A stretch of 64,000 nt of DNA, taken from contig NZ_JABUMX010000004.1 in NCBI RefSeq assembly GCF_013327855.1, positions 1-64,000 on the forward strand. The letters are read 5' to 3'. The translations under genes were made by a program, and so were the position numbers. Below the pieces are notes generated by a model. That model saw nothing but the letters and a program-made list of their open reading frames with translations, did not search any database and was not told the DNA's origin. Shown here piece by piece: positions 33,816 through 42,143 of the stretch. Each line of letters begins with the position of its first letter. Within the stretch, counting starts at the first letter, position 1. Source of the DNA: Phyllobacterium pellucidum (GTDB taxonomy: Bacteria > Pseudomonadota > Alphaproteobacteria > Rhizobiales > Rhizobiaceae).

Positions 33816-34952
33816 ATGAAACATCTTCTTCAAGCTTCGATCATCCTCGGCCTCGCCACAACACCGGCGGCCGCCGCGGATCTTACTGTCGTGACCGCAG
33901 GCGACCAGAACATGGTCGATTATGTGAATGATTACCTTGCTCCGCTCTTCGAGAAGGAAAATCCCGGCGCGAAGGTGCGCGTTGTCGGAACGGGCCCAGG
34001 CGATGCCGGTTCGCAGAAGATCGTCGAGCGCTTCGACGCGCAGGCGAAAGCCAACGCAGACAAGTGGGATGTGGACGTCGCTGTCGTCCACGAAAAATTC
34101 GCCGGACCCCTCGTCGCCGACGGCTACCTTGAAGCCTACAAATCCAAGATTCCGTCCGGTGAGATGGTGACGAGCGAAAAGGCGAAGCTTGCGCTCGGCG
34201 CCAATGTCGATGGCTATGTCATGCCCATGTTCTCGAGCCAGACCGCCATTGCCTACAATCCGGCCACGGTGCCCAATCCGCCGAAGAGCTATCAGGAGCT
34301 CGTAAGCTGGGCCAAGGAAAATCCGAAGCAGTTCGGCTATAACGGCATCAAGGGCGGCGCTTCTGGGGTCAGCTTCGTCATGGGCTGGATCTATGCTTTC
34401 GGCGATGGCGATGCGACAAAGCTGATGAACGGACCCTTCGAGGAAGCCGAAACCAAAAAGTGGGACAAGGCTTTCGCCAGCCTCAAGGATTTTACCACCA
34501 ACGCGACGCTCACGCCTGGCAATGCCGGGACACTTGACATGCTGAGCCGCGGCGAAATCGCCATGGGTCCGGTCTGGGTCGATATGTTCTATTCGTGGAA
34601 AGCGGACGGCAAGCTTCCGCCGGAAATGAAACTGATCCTGCCTGCGCCGGGCATGCCAGGCCAGCCCATGCACTATGTCATTCCCGCGAAGAGCCCGAAT
34701 ACGGAACTCGCCGAGAAGTTCGTTGCACTGGCAACCAGCCCGAAAGTGCAGGCCGATGGAATCGTCAAGCGCTTCAACTGGTATCCGGGCATTGACGCGA
34801 AATTCGTGCAGCCGGAACTGGACAAGGCGAGCTGGGACAAGCTCTTCGTCGATATCACGCCTGATGACCTGGCCAGCAAGGGCAAGCCCTTCCCGATCGC
34901 GCCTTATAACAAGGCCATCCTCGAAGCCTATGAGAAGAACGTCGCCAACTGA
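33816..34952 (+). CDS. ABC importer periplasmic binding protein (AfuA/PotD/PhnS class)
   Basis: A 378-residue type II binding protein with a signal peptide (MKHLLQASIILGLATTPAAAA). The mature part begins DLTVVTAGDQNMVDYVNDYLAPLFEKENPGAKV. No iron-coordinating tyrosine pair is evident, so an organic ligand is more likely than ferric iron. GGGAG lies 7 bases before the ATG at 33816; a longer GTG start at 33765 would spoil the signal peptide. A GC-rich hairpin follows before the permease genes, often seen where binding proteins are made in excess. Confidence 0.85.
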   Translation: MKHLLQASIILGLATTPAAAADLTVVTAGDQNMVDYVNDYLAPLFEKENPGAKVRVVGTGPGDAGSQKIVERFDAQAKANADKWDVDVAVVHEKFAGPLVADGYLEAYKSKIPSGEMVTSEKAKLALGANVDGYVMPMFSSQTAIAYNPATVPNPPKSYQELVSWAKENPKQFGYNGIKGGASGVSFVMGWIYAFGDGDATKLMNGPFEEAETKKWDKAFASLKDFTTNATLTPGNAGTLDMLSRGEIAMGPVWVDMFYSWKADGKLPPEMKLILPAPGMPGQPMHYVIPAKSPNTELAEKFVALATSPKVQADGIVKRFNWYPGIDAKFVQPELDKASWDKLFVDITPDDLASKGKPFPIAPYNKAILEAYEKNVAN

Positions 34953-34961
34953 TAGCAACTG

Positions 34962-34984
34962 GGCCGCCGGCACCCCCGGCGGCC
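34962..34984 (+). other. Intra-operon hairpin after the binding-protein gene
   Basis: GGCCGCCGG and CCGGCGGCC form a perfect 9-bp GC-only stem with a 5-base loop, 9 bp after the stop codon. No T tract follows. It may protect the upstream mRNA from 3' decay or attenuate the permease genes. Confidence 0.6.
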
Positions 34985-35005
34985 ACTCCTCATCCGGACC
35001 AGTTC

Positions 35006-35827
35006 ATGCCCAAACGTCTTCTAGCCCTCCTGCTCGTCCTGCCCGCCCTGGCGATGATCCTTCTGTTTTTCATCGTCCCGCTCGCGGCCTCCATCATCGG
35101 CGCGTTCGAGGTCGGCGACCGGTTCGGCCTGGATAATTTCGCCAAATCCTTCGATCTTTATTCGAGCGACATGATCTTTACGCTCGTCATCGTCGCGATT
35201 TCGACGGCCCTCATCGGCATCATTGCCATTGCCATTGGCGGCTACCTCACCCTCGGCGAAAATCCACGCGCCGTGGCGGTGCTGCGCTGGCTTTATCGCT
35301 GGCCCATGTTCATCCCGTTCATCGTCGTCGGCCAGGTCATGCGCACCTTTCTCGCCAAGAACGGGTTGATGAACAATGTCCTGATCAGTCTCGGCATACT
35401 GACACCTTTGCAAACAACAGGATTTCTGGACTGGCGCGGCATCGTTATCGCTTTCGTCTGGAAGCAGACCCCTTTCGTGACGCTCCTCCTTGCGGGCGCG
35501 ATGGCCTCGCTCGACCGCAGCACCATCGAGGCGGCGCGCAATCTCGGTGCATCGCGCATGCGCATTCTCATAGAAATCGTGCTGCCGCAGGTTGCCGGCA
35601 CACTGCTCGTCGGCCTGATCCTGTCATTCGTGACGATGATGTCGGTGCTTTCGGTGCCCTTGATGATAAACGCCCAGTCGCCGACCATGCTGACGGCGGA
35701 TATTGCTTTCCGCATCAATGCCCATGGCGACTACGGCGTCGCCAACGCGCTCGGAATGATATCACTGTTGCTGACGGCCGGCGTTGCCCTCATTTATCTA
35801 CGCCATTCGGTGAAGGAGCGGTCATGA
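35006..35827 (+). CDS. ABC importer permease 1
   Basis: A 273-residue membrane protein with about six helices. The cytoplasmic EAA loop interacting with the ATPase reads EAARNLGASRMRILIEIVLPQVAGTLLVGLIL near residue 175. Family: binding-protein-dependent transport inner-membrane component of the PotB/PhnU class. Its stop overlaps the start of the second permease by four bases (ATGA), indicating stoichiometric coupling. Confidence 0.9.
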   Translation: MPKRLLALLLVLPALAMILLFFIVPLAASIIGAFEVGDRFGLDNFAKSFDLYSSDMIFTLVIVAISTALIGIIAIAIGGYLTLGENPRAVAVLRWLYRWPMFIPFIVVGQVMRTFLAKNGLMNNVLISLGILTPLQTTGFLDWRGIVIAFVWKQTPFVTLLLAGAMASLDRSTIEAARNLGASRMRILIEIVLPQVAGTLLVGLILSFVTMMSVLSVPLMINAQSPTMLTADIAFRINAHGDYGVANALGMISLLLTAGVALIYLRHSVKERS

Positions 35828-36636
35828 CGGCTCGCTTCGATCTCTGGTGGCTGCCGCGCGCCGTTGTTCTCGGCCTCATCGCCTTCATCATCTTCGGCCC
35901 CCTTACCAATCTCGTCCTCTGGACAGTCGCCGAAAAATGGTATTTCCCGCATATGCTCCCGCTCGAATATGGGTTCAGCTTCTGGCAACGGGTATTCTCG
36001 TCGCGCGGCAACGCCATGTCCTCGCTCGCGACCAGCATCCTTATCGCATCGCTCACCGTCCTCGTATCGCTGGTCCTTGCCATCCCGGCGGGCTATGCGC
36101 TGTCACGCCTTAAGCTGCCCTTCCGCGGGCTGATCCTGTTGGCATTCCTGATACCGCAGGCGTTTCCCAACCTGCCTGTTTATGTGAACATTGCCCGCTT
36201 CTTCTATGAGATCGGCCTCAACGGTACGATAACCGGCGTCGTGCTCGTCCATGTGACACATGGGCTGGTCTATGCGGTATGGATTGCAACGGCGGCCTTC
36301 GCAGCAGTTGACGTCGATCTTGAGGAGGCAGCGCGCTCGATCGGCGCCGGCCCTATGCGCGCGTTTCGCGATGTAACATTGCCGCTCGCGGCTCCCGGCC
36401 TCCTCGCCAGCGCCATCTTCGTGTTTCTGGAATCGCTCGACGAATTCACCGGCAGCTACTTCGTCGGCGCGCCGGATGTGAACACCCTGCCGTTGCTGCT
36501 CTATACGGCGGGCGCCGGCGGCAATTACCAGATTGCATCCATCACCGCTCTTCTGTTGCTCGTGCCGTCGATAGGCTTCATGCTGGTTGTGGAGCGATTC
36601 TTGCGGGCGGACGTACTATCCAAGGTCGGACATTAG
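35824..36636 (+). CDS. ABC importer permease 2
   Basis: A 270-residue partner permease of the PotC/PhnV class, with an EAA loop EEAARSIGAGPMRAFRDVTLPLAAPGLLASAIFVFLES near residue 163. Overlaps permease 1 by ATGA and is followed after 2 bp by the LacI regulator gene. Together with the ATPase and binding protein it makes a complete importer. Confidence 0.9.
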   Translation: MTARFDLWWLPRAVVLGLIAFIIFGPLTNLVLWTVAEKWYFPHMLPLEYGFSFWQRVFSSRGNAMSSLATSILIASLTVLVSLVLAIPAGYALSRLKLPFRGLILLAFLIPQAFPNLPVYVNIARFFYEIGLNGTITGVVLVHVTHGLVYAVWIATAAFAAVDVDLEEAARSIGAGPMRAFRDVTLPLAAPGLLASAIFVFLESLDEFTGSYFVGAPDVNTLPLLLYTAGAGGNYQIASITALLLLVPSIGFMLVVERFLRADVLSKVGH

Positions 36637-36638
36637 AA

Positions 36639-37706
36639 ATGAAATCCAAGGACAAGAAAACGTCGAAGGATGACAAGCAGTTCGTCAGTGCGCTGCAGGT
36701 GGCCAAGTATGCCGGCGTTTCGCGCTCGGCGGTGTCGCGCGCCTTTACGCCTGGGGCCAGTGTTTCCGCCAAGAAACGCGAAAAAATCATGGAGGCCGCC
36801 GAAGCGCTCGGCTACCAGGTCAATGACCTTGCCCGCGGTCTGCTGGCGCGCAAGAGCCGGCTTGTCGGCCTTGTCGTCACTAACCCCGAACTTGGCTATC
36901 GCTCCCACCTTGTCGCGGCCCTTACCAAGGCATTGATTCAGCGCGGCAGCGTTCCGATCGTCATCAATACCGGCAATACCGAAGAAGAACTCGTGGCCGC
37001 CCAGAAGACGCTATTCGGCTACCGTGCCGAGGCGACGATCATTCTGTCCGGTTCCCCGCCCTCATCCTTTGTTGATCTTGCCCGCCGCAATGGTCAACCG
37101 CTCATTGTGCTCGGACGTTCAGAAACGGGGGCCGACGACGTCAACATCGACAATGAGGGCGCGGGACGCGAAGCCGCCCGGTTTTTCCTAGCCGGTGGTG
37201 CAAAACGGCTGGGCTTCGCCGGTGCGATGTCGCGCACGCCGACCACCATCGAACGCGAGCACGGATTTCGACACGAAGGAGAACTACGCGGCGCCGAGGT
37301 AATGATCGGCAATGGCAGCAACTCCAACTATTCCGGCGGTCAAGAGGCTGCCCAGCAGTTGTTCTCCGGCGTGAAGCGACCGGATGCTGTTTTCTGCGTC
37401 AACGATCTCGTTGCTTTCGGGCTCATTGACTACATCACCCATCATACGAACCTCACAATTCCCGGCGATGTGTCGGTGATCGGCTTCGACGACATTCCCG
37501 AAGCGCAATGGGACGCCTTCAATCTCACCACCTTCCGGCAGGATGCCGCCGTGATGGCTGCCCATGCGGTAGCGCTTCTCGATCAACGGGAGTCGGAACC
37601 GGACCGTCCGCCGGCACACGACCGGCTCACAACCGAACTTGTCATACGCGGCAGCACCCGTAACGCAACCGCCAAATCCAGGTCCGAACCCGAGCGAATC
37701 CGATGA
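36639..37706 (+). CDS. LacI-family transcriptional regulator
   Basis: A 355-residue repressor. After a lysine-rich leader, the helix-turn-helix VSALQVAKYAGVSRSAVSRAF with hinge helix GYQVNDLARGLLARKS occupies residues about 16-70. The rest is a periplasmic-binding-like sensor domain (VIGFDDIPEAQWDAFNLTTF). It lies inside the importer operon, 2 bp after permease 2, and overlaps the phosphodiesterase gene by four bases. It presumably represses its own operon through the palindrome at 32621-32638. Confidence 0.9.
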   Translation: MKSKDKKTSKDDKQFVSALQVAKYAGVSRSAVSRAFTPGASVSAKKREKIMEAAEALGYQVNDLARGLLARKSRLVGLVVTNPELGYRSHLVAALTKALIQRGSVPIVINTGNTEEELVAAQKTLFGYRAEATIILSGSPPSSFVDLARRNGQPLIVLGRSETGADDVNIDNEGAGREAARFFLAGGAKRLGFAGAMSRTPTTIEREHGFRHEGELRGAEVMIGNGSNSNYSGGQEAAQQLFSGVKRPDAVFCVNDLVAFGLIDYITHHTNLTIPGDVSVIGFDDIPEAQWDAFNLTTFRQDAAVMAAHAVALLDQRESEPDRPPAHDRLTTELVIRGSTRNATAKSRSEPERIR

Positions 37707-38476
37707 AGATATTGCAGGTAACCGACCTCCACCTGGTAACGCCGGGGGAAACCCTGTGCGGCCTCGACCCTCTGGCCCGGCTCGAGGCATGTGTCGCGGA
37801 TATCAACCGCAATCATTCCGATGCCGAACTGGTGATATTCACCGGCGACCTCAGTGAGACCGGGGAAGAGATCACCTACAGGGCTTTGGCGGGTGCTTTG
37901 CGCGAACTGGTACCGACTTACCGGTTGATGCTCGGCAACCATGATAACCGCGACAACTTCCTTCGTGTCTTCGACAAGGCCGCAACGCATGGGGGATTCG
38001 TACAAGGTGTCGAAGATACGCGCGAGGGGCGCCTCATCCTGCTCGATACGCTGCTTCCCGGCCGGCCGGAAGGCAGACTTGACGAGGCGCGGCTTGCCTG
38101 GCTTCGCGACCGTCTGGACGAAGCGTCAGATCGCCCTGTCTTCCTGTTCTCGCATCATCCGCCGTTTCCGATACACATGCCCTTGCTCGACCGCATGGGC
38201 ATCATCGAAGCTGAGGCGCTCTATCCGCTGCTGCGCGAGCATGGCAATGTCCGGCACATCTTTGCCGGACACGCGCATCGACCGATCGCAGGAAGCTGGC
38301 GCGGCATTCCGGTCAGCGTCCTGCGCGGCACCAACCATCAGTCGGCGCTCGATTTTTCGCCAGACCGCATCGCCAACACGCACGAGCCGCCTGCCTACGC
38401 CGTGATCTTCATCGACGCAAACGGCGTGATCGTGCATTTTCACGATTTTCTCGACAGGACCGCCGCCTATTACTGA
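37703..38476 (+). CDS. GpdQ/CpdA-like metallophosphodiesterase
   Basis: A 257-residue binuclear metallophosphoesterase. The ligand set can be read directly: D8-x-H10, D49, N79-H80, a histidine in FSHHPPFP (151-152), and GHAH with H190 and H192. Numbering almost superimposes on the glycerophosphodiesterase GpdQ (D8, H10, D50, N80, H156, H195, H197). It lacks a signal peptide, so it acts on imported material. Being the last gene of an importer operon, it probably hydrolyses a phosphodiester brought in by the ABC system; cyclic nucleotides are the alternative substrate. Its stop codon abuts the convergent gene with no gap. Confidence 0.83.
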   Translation: MKILQVTDLHLVTPGETLCGLDPLARLEACVADINRNHSDAELVIFTGDLSETGEEITYRALAGALRELVPTYRLMLGNHDNRDNFLRVFDKAATHGGFVQGVEDTREGRLILLDTLLPGRPEGRLDEARLAWLRDRLDEASDRPVFLFSHHPPFPIHMPLLDRMGIIEAEALYPLLREHGNVRHIFAGHAHRPIAGSWRGIPVSVLRGTNHQSALDFSPDRIANTHEPPAYAVIFIDANGVIVHFHDFLDRTAAYY

Positions 38477-39412
38477 TCATGCCGCTTGCCGCACCAGCGC
38501 CTGCGCCATGCAATGGATGCCACCGCCGGTCTTGGAGATTTCACTCATGTCGACCGAGGCGACTTCGAATCCTGTCGCCTTGAGCTTGTCGATGAGCGTC
38601 TTGCTCGACGAGGGCGCGATAACCCGGTCGTTGCCGAGCGACATGAAGTTGCAGCCGAGGTTCATTGTATCCCGAAACGGAACGTCGATGATTTCGTGGC
38701 CCTTTGCCTTCAGCCAGTCGACGATGCCGGGCTCCGTGCAGGCAAGGCAGACGGCCGTCAATTTCGGCGCGATCGGCACGACCATAAGATCGATGTGGAC
38801 GTAATATTCGTCGATGAAAGCAAGGCGGGTTTCCCAGCCTTCCTTGCGGAACCATTCTTCGACCTGGCGGGCGCCCTCTTCCTGGGTTCGTGCGCCGCCG
38901 CAGCCGATGAGCACGCAGCCCTCCTCGATCACATTGAAATCGCCGCCCTCGAACGTCCCTGCCGTCACCATATCGTAGATTGGGATGCCAAGCCGTTCAT
39001 AGGTGCGGATCGCCGCATAGTTTTCGCCGCGACGCCACCAGTTGGCCATTGCCGTGATGATCGCGCCGTAAGGAGTCATCACGCTGGAATCGCGCGAATA
39101 GACCTGCATTGGCAGTTCGGGTTCCGGCTCGTGCCAATGGATCTTGACGCCGAAATGTTCATAAGCGGAAACCAGTTCCTTGTGCTGCGCCTGCGCCGCC
39201 TGGATATTGCACGGCGCTTCACGCAAATGCTTGCGCGACAGCGAGCTTGTCGCCATGTGCCGCAGGAACGCCGGCGAGCCGAGGAGAACGTCGGTTAGCG
39301 GATCGGTCTCGTTGCGAAATCCCCAGCCTGAAAGCGGTTTGGTCCCGCCGTTGGAGTTGCGGCGTTTCAAAGTGAAGCTTTCGCTTGCAAGGTCCTGTTC
39401 GTGCCGTGTCAT
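38477..39412 (-). CDS. Amidinotransferase/dimethylargininase-family hydrolase
   Basis: A 311-residue protein of the guanidine-modifying (amidinotransferase/DDAH) superfamily. Expected catalytic elements are present: the EGGD motif (E155-D158), H206-x-D208, and the nucleophile C301 in TGGGIHCMAQAL near the C-terminus. Members hydrolyse methylarginines or arginine, or transfer amidino groups; SRDSSVM near 106 fits the substrate-binding strand. GAGGAG lies 7 bases before the ATG at 39412. It follows the M20 amidohydrolase gene by 14 bp on the same strand, suggesting sequential steps on a guanidino compound. Confidence 0.8.
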   Translation of the reverse strand: MTRHEQDLASESFTLKRRNSNGGTKPLSGWGFRNETDPLTDVLLGSPAFLRHMATSSLSRKHLREAPCNIQAAQAQHKELVSAYEHFGVKIHWHEPEPELPMQVYSRDSSVMTPYGAIITAMANWWRRGENYAAIRTYERLGIPIYDMVTAGTFEGGDFNVIEEGCVLIGCGGARTQEEGARQVEEWFRKEGWETRLAFIDEYYVHIDLMVVPIAPKLTAVCLACTEPGIVDWLKAKGHEIIDVPFRDTMNLGCNFMSLGNDRVIAPSSSKTLIDKLKATGFEVASVDMSEISKTGGGIHCMAQALVRQAA

Positions 39413-39426
39413 GACAATTCTCCTCG

Positions 39427-41013
39427 TTAGGCGGCGGTTGGTATCCACCATTCGCGCCCGCGCGCCGTTGTTACATATTCCGGCCAACGGAAACGAATCG
39501 GCGGTTCATAATCGCAAAGCGGGGCAACCCACTTCGATCCGCCAATGCCTCCGCCCGTTCGCTCAATGAATTCGTCCTTCGCCTGCGTTCTGGCGCTCTC
39601 GTCCTCGAGAAGCCGCAAGGCCGTCAGCGCCACGGTTTTCGCAGCGCAATTGACCATCGGATCGATCGTTTCCGGGATGCCGCCTAGCGCATTCATCACC
39701 CAACCCGGATAGGCAAAGCCTTTCGGTGCTTTCAGTGCGGGGCGCGCCACGTAGAAGCGGACCGTCGGCGCGTGCCACGTCATGTCCGTGTAATCATCCG
39801 ACGTCGAATTGAGCTGCGAGGGCGGCAAGTCGCGCCGCAAGATCGCCTCGGCCTCCTGCGGTGCGATCAGCCGCTCGCACTCGTCGATAAACGGCTCGGC
39901 GATCGGGTCGATGCCGACATTGGCCTGTATCTCGCGTGCGATAGCCTTTGCGGCATCGCTCCAGCGGGGGGCGCCGACCGCCTGGAGCGCCTCCCACGTG
40001 ATATTCGCCATCGCATGATTGGCAAGCCCCGGCCGCGACTTGCAAACCCAGTGACGCTCGACACGGCAGCCGGACATGGCCGCCGCATGCTCGGCATTGC
40101 GGTCAAGCACAGCGGTGATCTGCTCGGCCATCGCGATCGTCGGAACGCGCATCATGTACTGGATTTCGGCGAGAGCAGCGGGAAGGTTGTCGGCTGTGGC
40201 CTGCCCGGCGGTCAGGATCGCTTCGCTGATCGACCAGCCGCCCTGATGCGGCAGCATGGAATCGCGGAGCGCTTTGGAGGAGAAGTACATCAGCATCAGC
40301 GCATCATTGGCGCCGGGAGCACGCACCGCCGAGTGCGACTGGGGGATAGGCGCGCCATCGCTGAGCCCCCAACGTTCCGGCTGATCGCAGACAAAGCGGT
40401 AGATCATCGAATAGGCGGCGCCGCAATGCGTATCCCAGCGCACCGTATTGCACATCGGCAGCATGTAGAACGGATGGAACGAGATCATGCCGTCGAGGCC
40501 GTCATAATAGCCCTTGGCCGCATGGATGGGCTTCGATCCCCGCACCTTTTCGGCGGGCTCGCCGGTAAATCGCAGCGTCCCGGCAATGCCGTGGCGCTCC
40601 ATTGCAGCCTTGGTTGCAAGAAGTCCGCCAAGTCCGGAAATTCCAAGGCCCGAATGGGGATCGGTATGCCCGCCTGCGTGCTCGCCAAGACCAGGGCGCG
40701 GACGCTTTTGCGTGGTGGCGTCCTGGCAATTGCCGGGTACGGCGTCATACTCGGCATACATCCCGATCGTGGGCGACCTGGAGTTAGTCCCGGCCTTGTT
40801 GGTCCAGTGGGCGCAGAAAGCGGTGGGCATGCCGCCGGACCCCGCCTCCACATCGAATCCTTCCTGACGCAGCCGGTTCACGTACCAGTCGGCTGACTGA
40901 TACTCGCGCCATGCCGTTTCGCCGAAATCGAAGATGGTACGGGTCCAGGTGGAAAGGTCGGAGGCGCGCCCGTCAACAAAATCTCGTGCCGTCGTCGCTG
41001 ATGCCGTAACCAT
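39427..41013 (-). CDS. M20-family amidohydrolase (AbgB-like)
   Basis: A 528-residue metal-dependent amidohydrolase. Metal-site motifs of the M20/aminoacylase fold are visible: GMYAEYDAVPGNCQ, GLGEHAGGHTDPHSGLG, RFTGEPAEKVRGSKP and a later HPFYMLP. AbgB-type members split acyl- or aryl-amino-acid conjugates. The start at 41013 has GGGAG 7 bases upstream, while the ATG at 41019 is too close to it. That ribosome site is part of a hairpin. The protein is somewhat longer than usual for the family. It pairs with the downstream amidinotransferase-family gene and is divergent from a LysR gene. Confidence 0.83.
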   Translation of the reverse strand: MVTASATTARDFVDGRASDLSTWTRTIFDFGETAWREYQSADWYVNRLRQEGFDVEAGSGGMPTAFCAHWTNKAGTNSRSPTIGMYAEYDAVPGNCQDATTQKRPRPGLGEHAGGHTDPHSGLGISGLGGLLATKAAMERHGIAGTLRFTGEPAEKVRGSKPIHAAKGYYDGLDGMISFHPFYMLPMCNTVRWDTHCGAAYSMIYRFVCDQPERWGLSDGAPIPQSHSAVRAPGANDALMLMYFSSKALRDSMLPHQGGWSISEAILTAGQATADNLPAALAEIQYMMRVPTIAMAEQITAVLDRNAEHAAAMSGCRVERHWVCKSRPGLANHAMANITWEALQAVGAPRWSDAAKAIAREIQANVGIDPIAEPFIDECERLIAPQEAEAILRRDLPPSQLNSTSDDYTDMTWHAPTVRFYVARPALKAPKGFAYPGWVMNALGGIPETIDPMVNCAAKTVALTALRLLEDESARTQAKDEFIERTGGGIGGSKWVAPLCDYEPPIRFRWPEYVTTARGREWWIPTAA

Positions 41014-41020
41014 GAACATT

Positions 41021-41036
41021 CTCCCGCTGGCGGGAG
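41021..41036 (-). promoter_or_regulatory. Hairpin that overlaps the M20 ribosome-binding site
   Basis: CTCCCGC and GCGGGAG are perfect inverted arms separated by two bases. On the minus-strand mRNA the right arm contains the GGGAG ribosome site of the M20 gene, so folding would hide it. Confidence 0.5.
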
Positions 41037-41123
41037 ATAATCATCTGGAAGCCGGGACAAAAAGTGATATGTTTTTTCAAAACGTGCAAATTCCATTCAC
41101 CTCTTTGTCTTCAAGGCCTATTC

Positions 41124-42014
41124 ATGCGCATCCCATCGACCCAGGCGCTGCGTGCATTGGAAAGCTTCGCCCGGCACGGCAGCGTCTGGCGGGCCGCGGA
41201 GGAATTGCACCTGACTCGCAGCGCGGTCAGTCATCAATTGCGTCTGCTCGAACGCGATCTCGGCTTTCAACTGCTGCAGCGTGACGGCAAGGGCGTGATG
41301 CTGACGCCTCGCGGGCGCAAATATGCCAATGACGTGCGCAAAGCGCTGATCGTGATCGACGATGCTGGCGGCCGGCAAAGCTCGGCGAGCACCGGCGGTT
41401 CGCTGTGCGTCAGTTGCACGGCCGGCTTTGCGTCCTTGTGGCTTTGCACCCACATCGCTGAATTTCAGGAAAAATATCCGGACATTGCGCTACGCATCCT
41501 CACCCCCCGCAAACTCGATGACGTTACCGATGCAAGCGTCGATTTGTTCATCGCTTTCGGCGACGGCAATTGGCCGAACCGCTCGGTGGAACTGCTCTGC
41601 GAGGTCGAATTCACGCCGCTCTGCAGTCCGGTTTTGCTCAATAATCTTGGGGGCCTTGCCGAACCCAAGGACATATTGCGCGCGCCCCTTCTCCACCTCG
41701 ACGATTTCGAGGATTGGACGCGCTGGCTCGCGCTCGCGAATGTCGATAATCCGGACTCCGAAAGGGGTATCGTGTTCTCGGATATGAACCTTGTCTTTTC
41801 TGCCGCGATCACCGCGCAGGGAATCGCCATGGGCGACGAACTGACCTGCCGAAAGGCAATGCGGGCCGGCCAATTGATCCGGCCCTTCGACCTCAGCATC
41901 AAGTCGCCGAAATCCTATTTCCTCGTCACCGACTATGCCAAAATCGAGCATCCGGCCCAGACAGTGTTCACGGAATGGCTGAAATCGCGCCTGTCGCAAA
42001 CCCGCAATACCTGA
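41124..42014 (+). CDS. LysR-family regulator (GcvA-like)
   Basis: A 296-residue regulator with helix-turn-helix LRALESFARHGSVWRAAEELHLTRSAVSHQLRLLERDLGFQLL and a C-terminal effector domain. The ATG at 41124 has AAGG 7 bases upstream. It lies between the divergent M20/amidinotransferase operon and the co-directional ABC importer, so it is the natural regulator of both. It ends 129 bp before the ABC ATPase. Confidence 0.88.
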   Translation: MRIPSTQALRALESFARHGSVWRAAEELHLTRSAVSHQLRLLERDLGFQLLQRDGKGVMLTPRGRKYANDVRKALIVIDDAGGRQSSASTGGSLCVSCTAGFASLWLCTHIAEFQEKYPDIALRILTPRKLDDVTDASVDLFIAFGDGNWPNRSVELLCEVEFTPLCSPVLLNNLGGLAEPKDILRAPLLHLDDFEDWTRWLALANVDNPDSERGIVFSDMNLVFSAAITAQGIAMGDELTCRKAMRAGQLIRPFDLSIKSPKSYFLVTDYAKIEHPAQTVFTEWLKSRLSQTRNT

Positions 42015-42044
42015 ACCGGAAACATGAACGCGAAATTGAGTGGC

Positions 42045-42059
42045 GTGAATTTTGTTCAC
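42045..42059. promoter_or_regulatory. LysR-box candidate before the Pot-like ABC operon
   Basis: GTGAATTTTGTTCAC is an inverted repeat (GTGAA/TTCAC) containing the LysR T-N11-A pattern, 85 bp upstream of the ATPase start. It is a candidate site for the adjacent LysR regulator. Confidence 0.45.
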
Positions 42060-42143
42060 GTGTGAGAGCAATATAATTCAATTGTCGTCGCGCCGGATTG
42101 TGCCTAGGCTTGCTTTAAAAATATGGGGAAAGAAAGTCGATCA

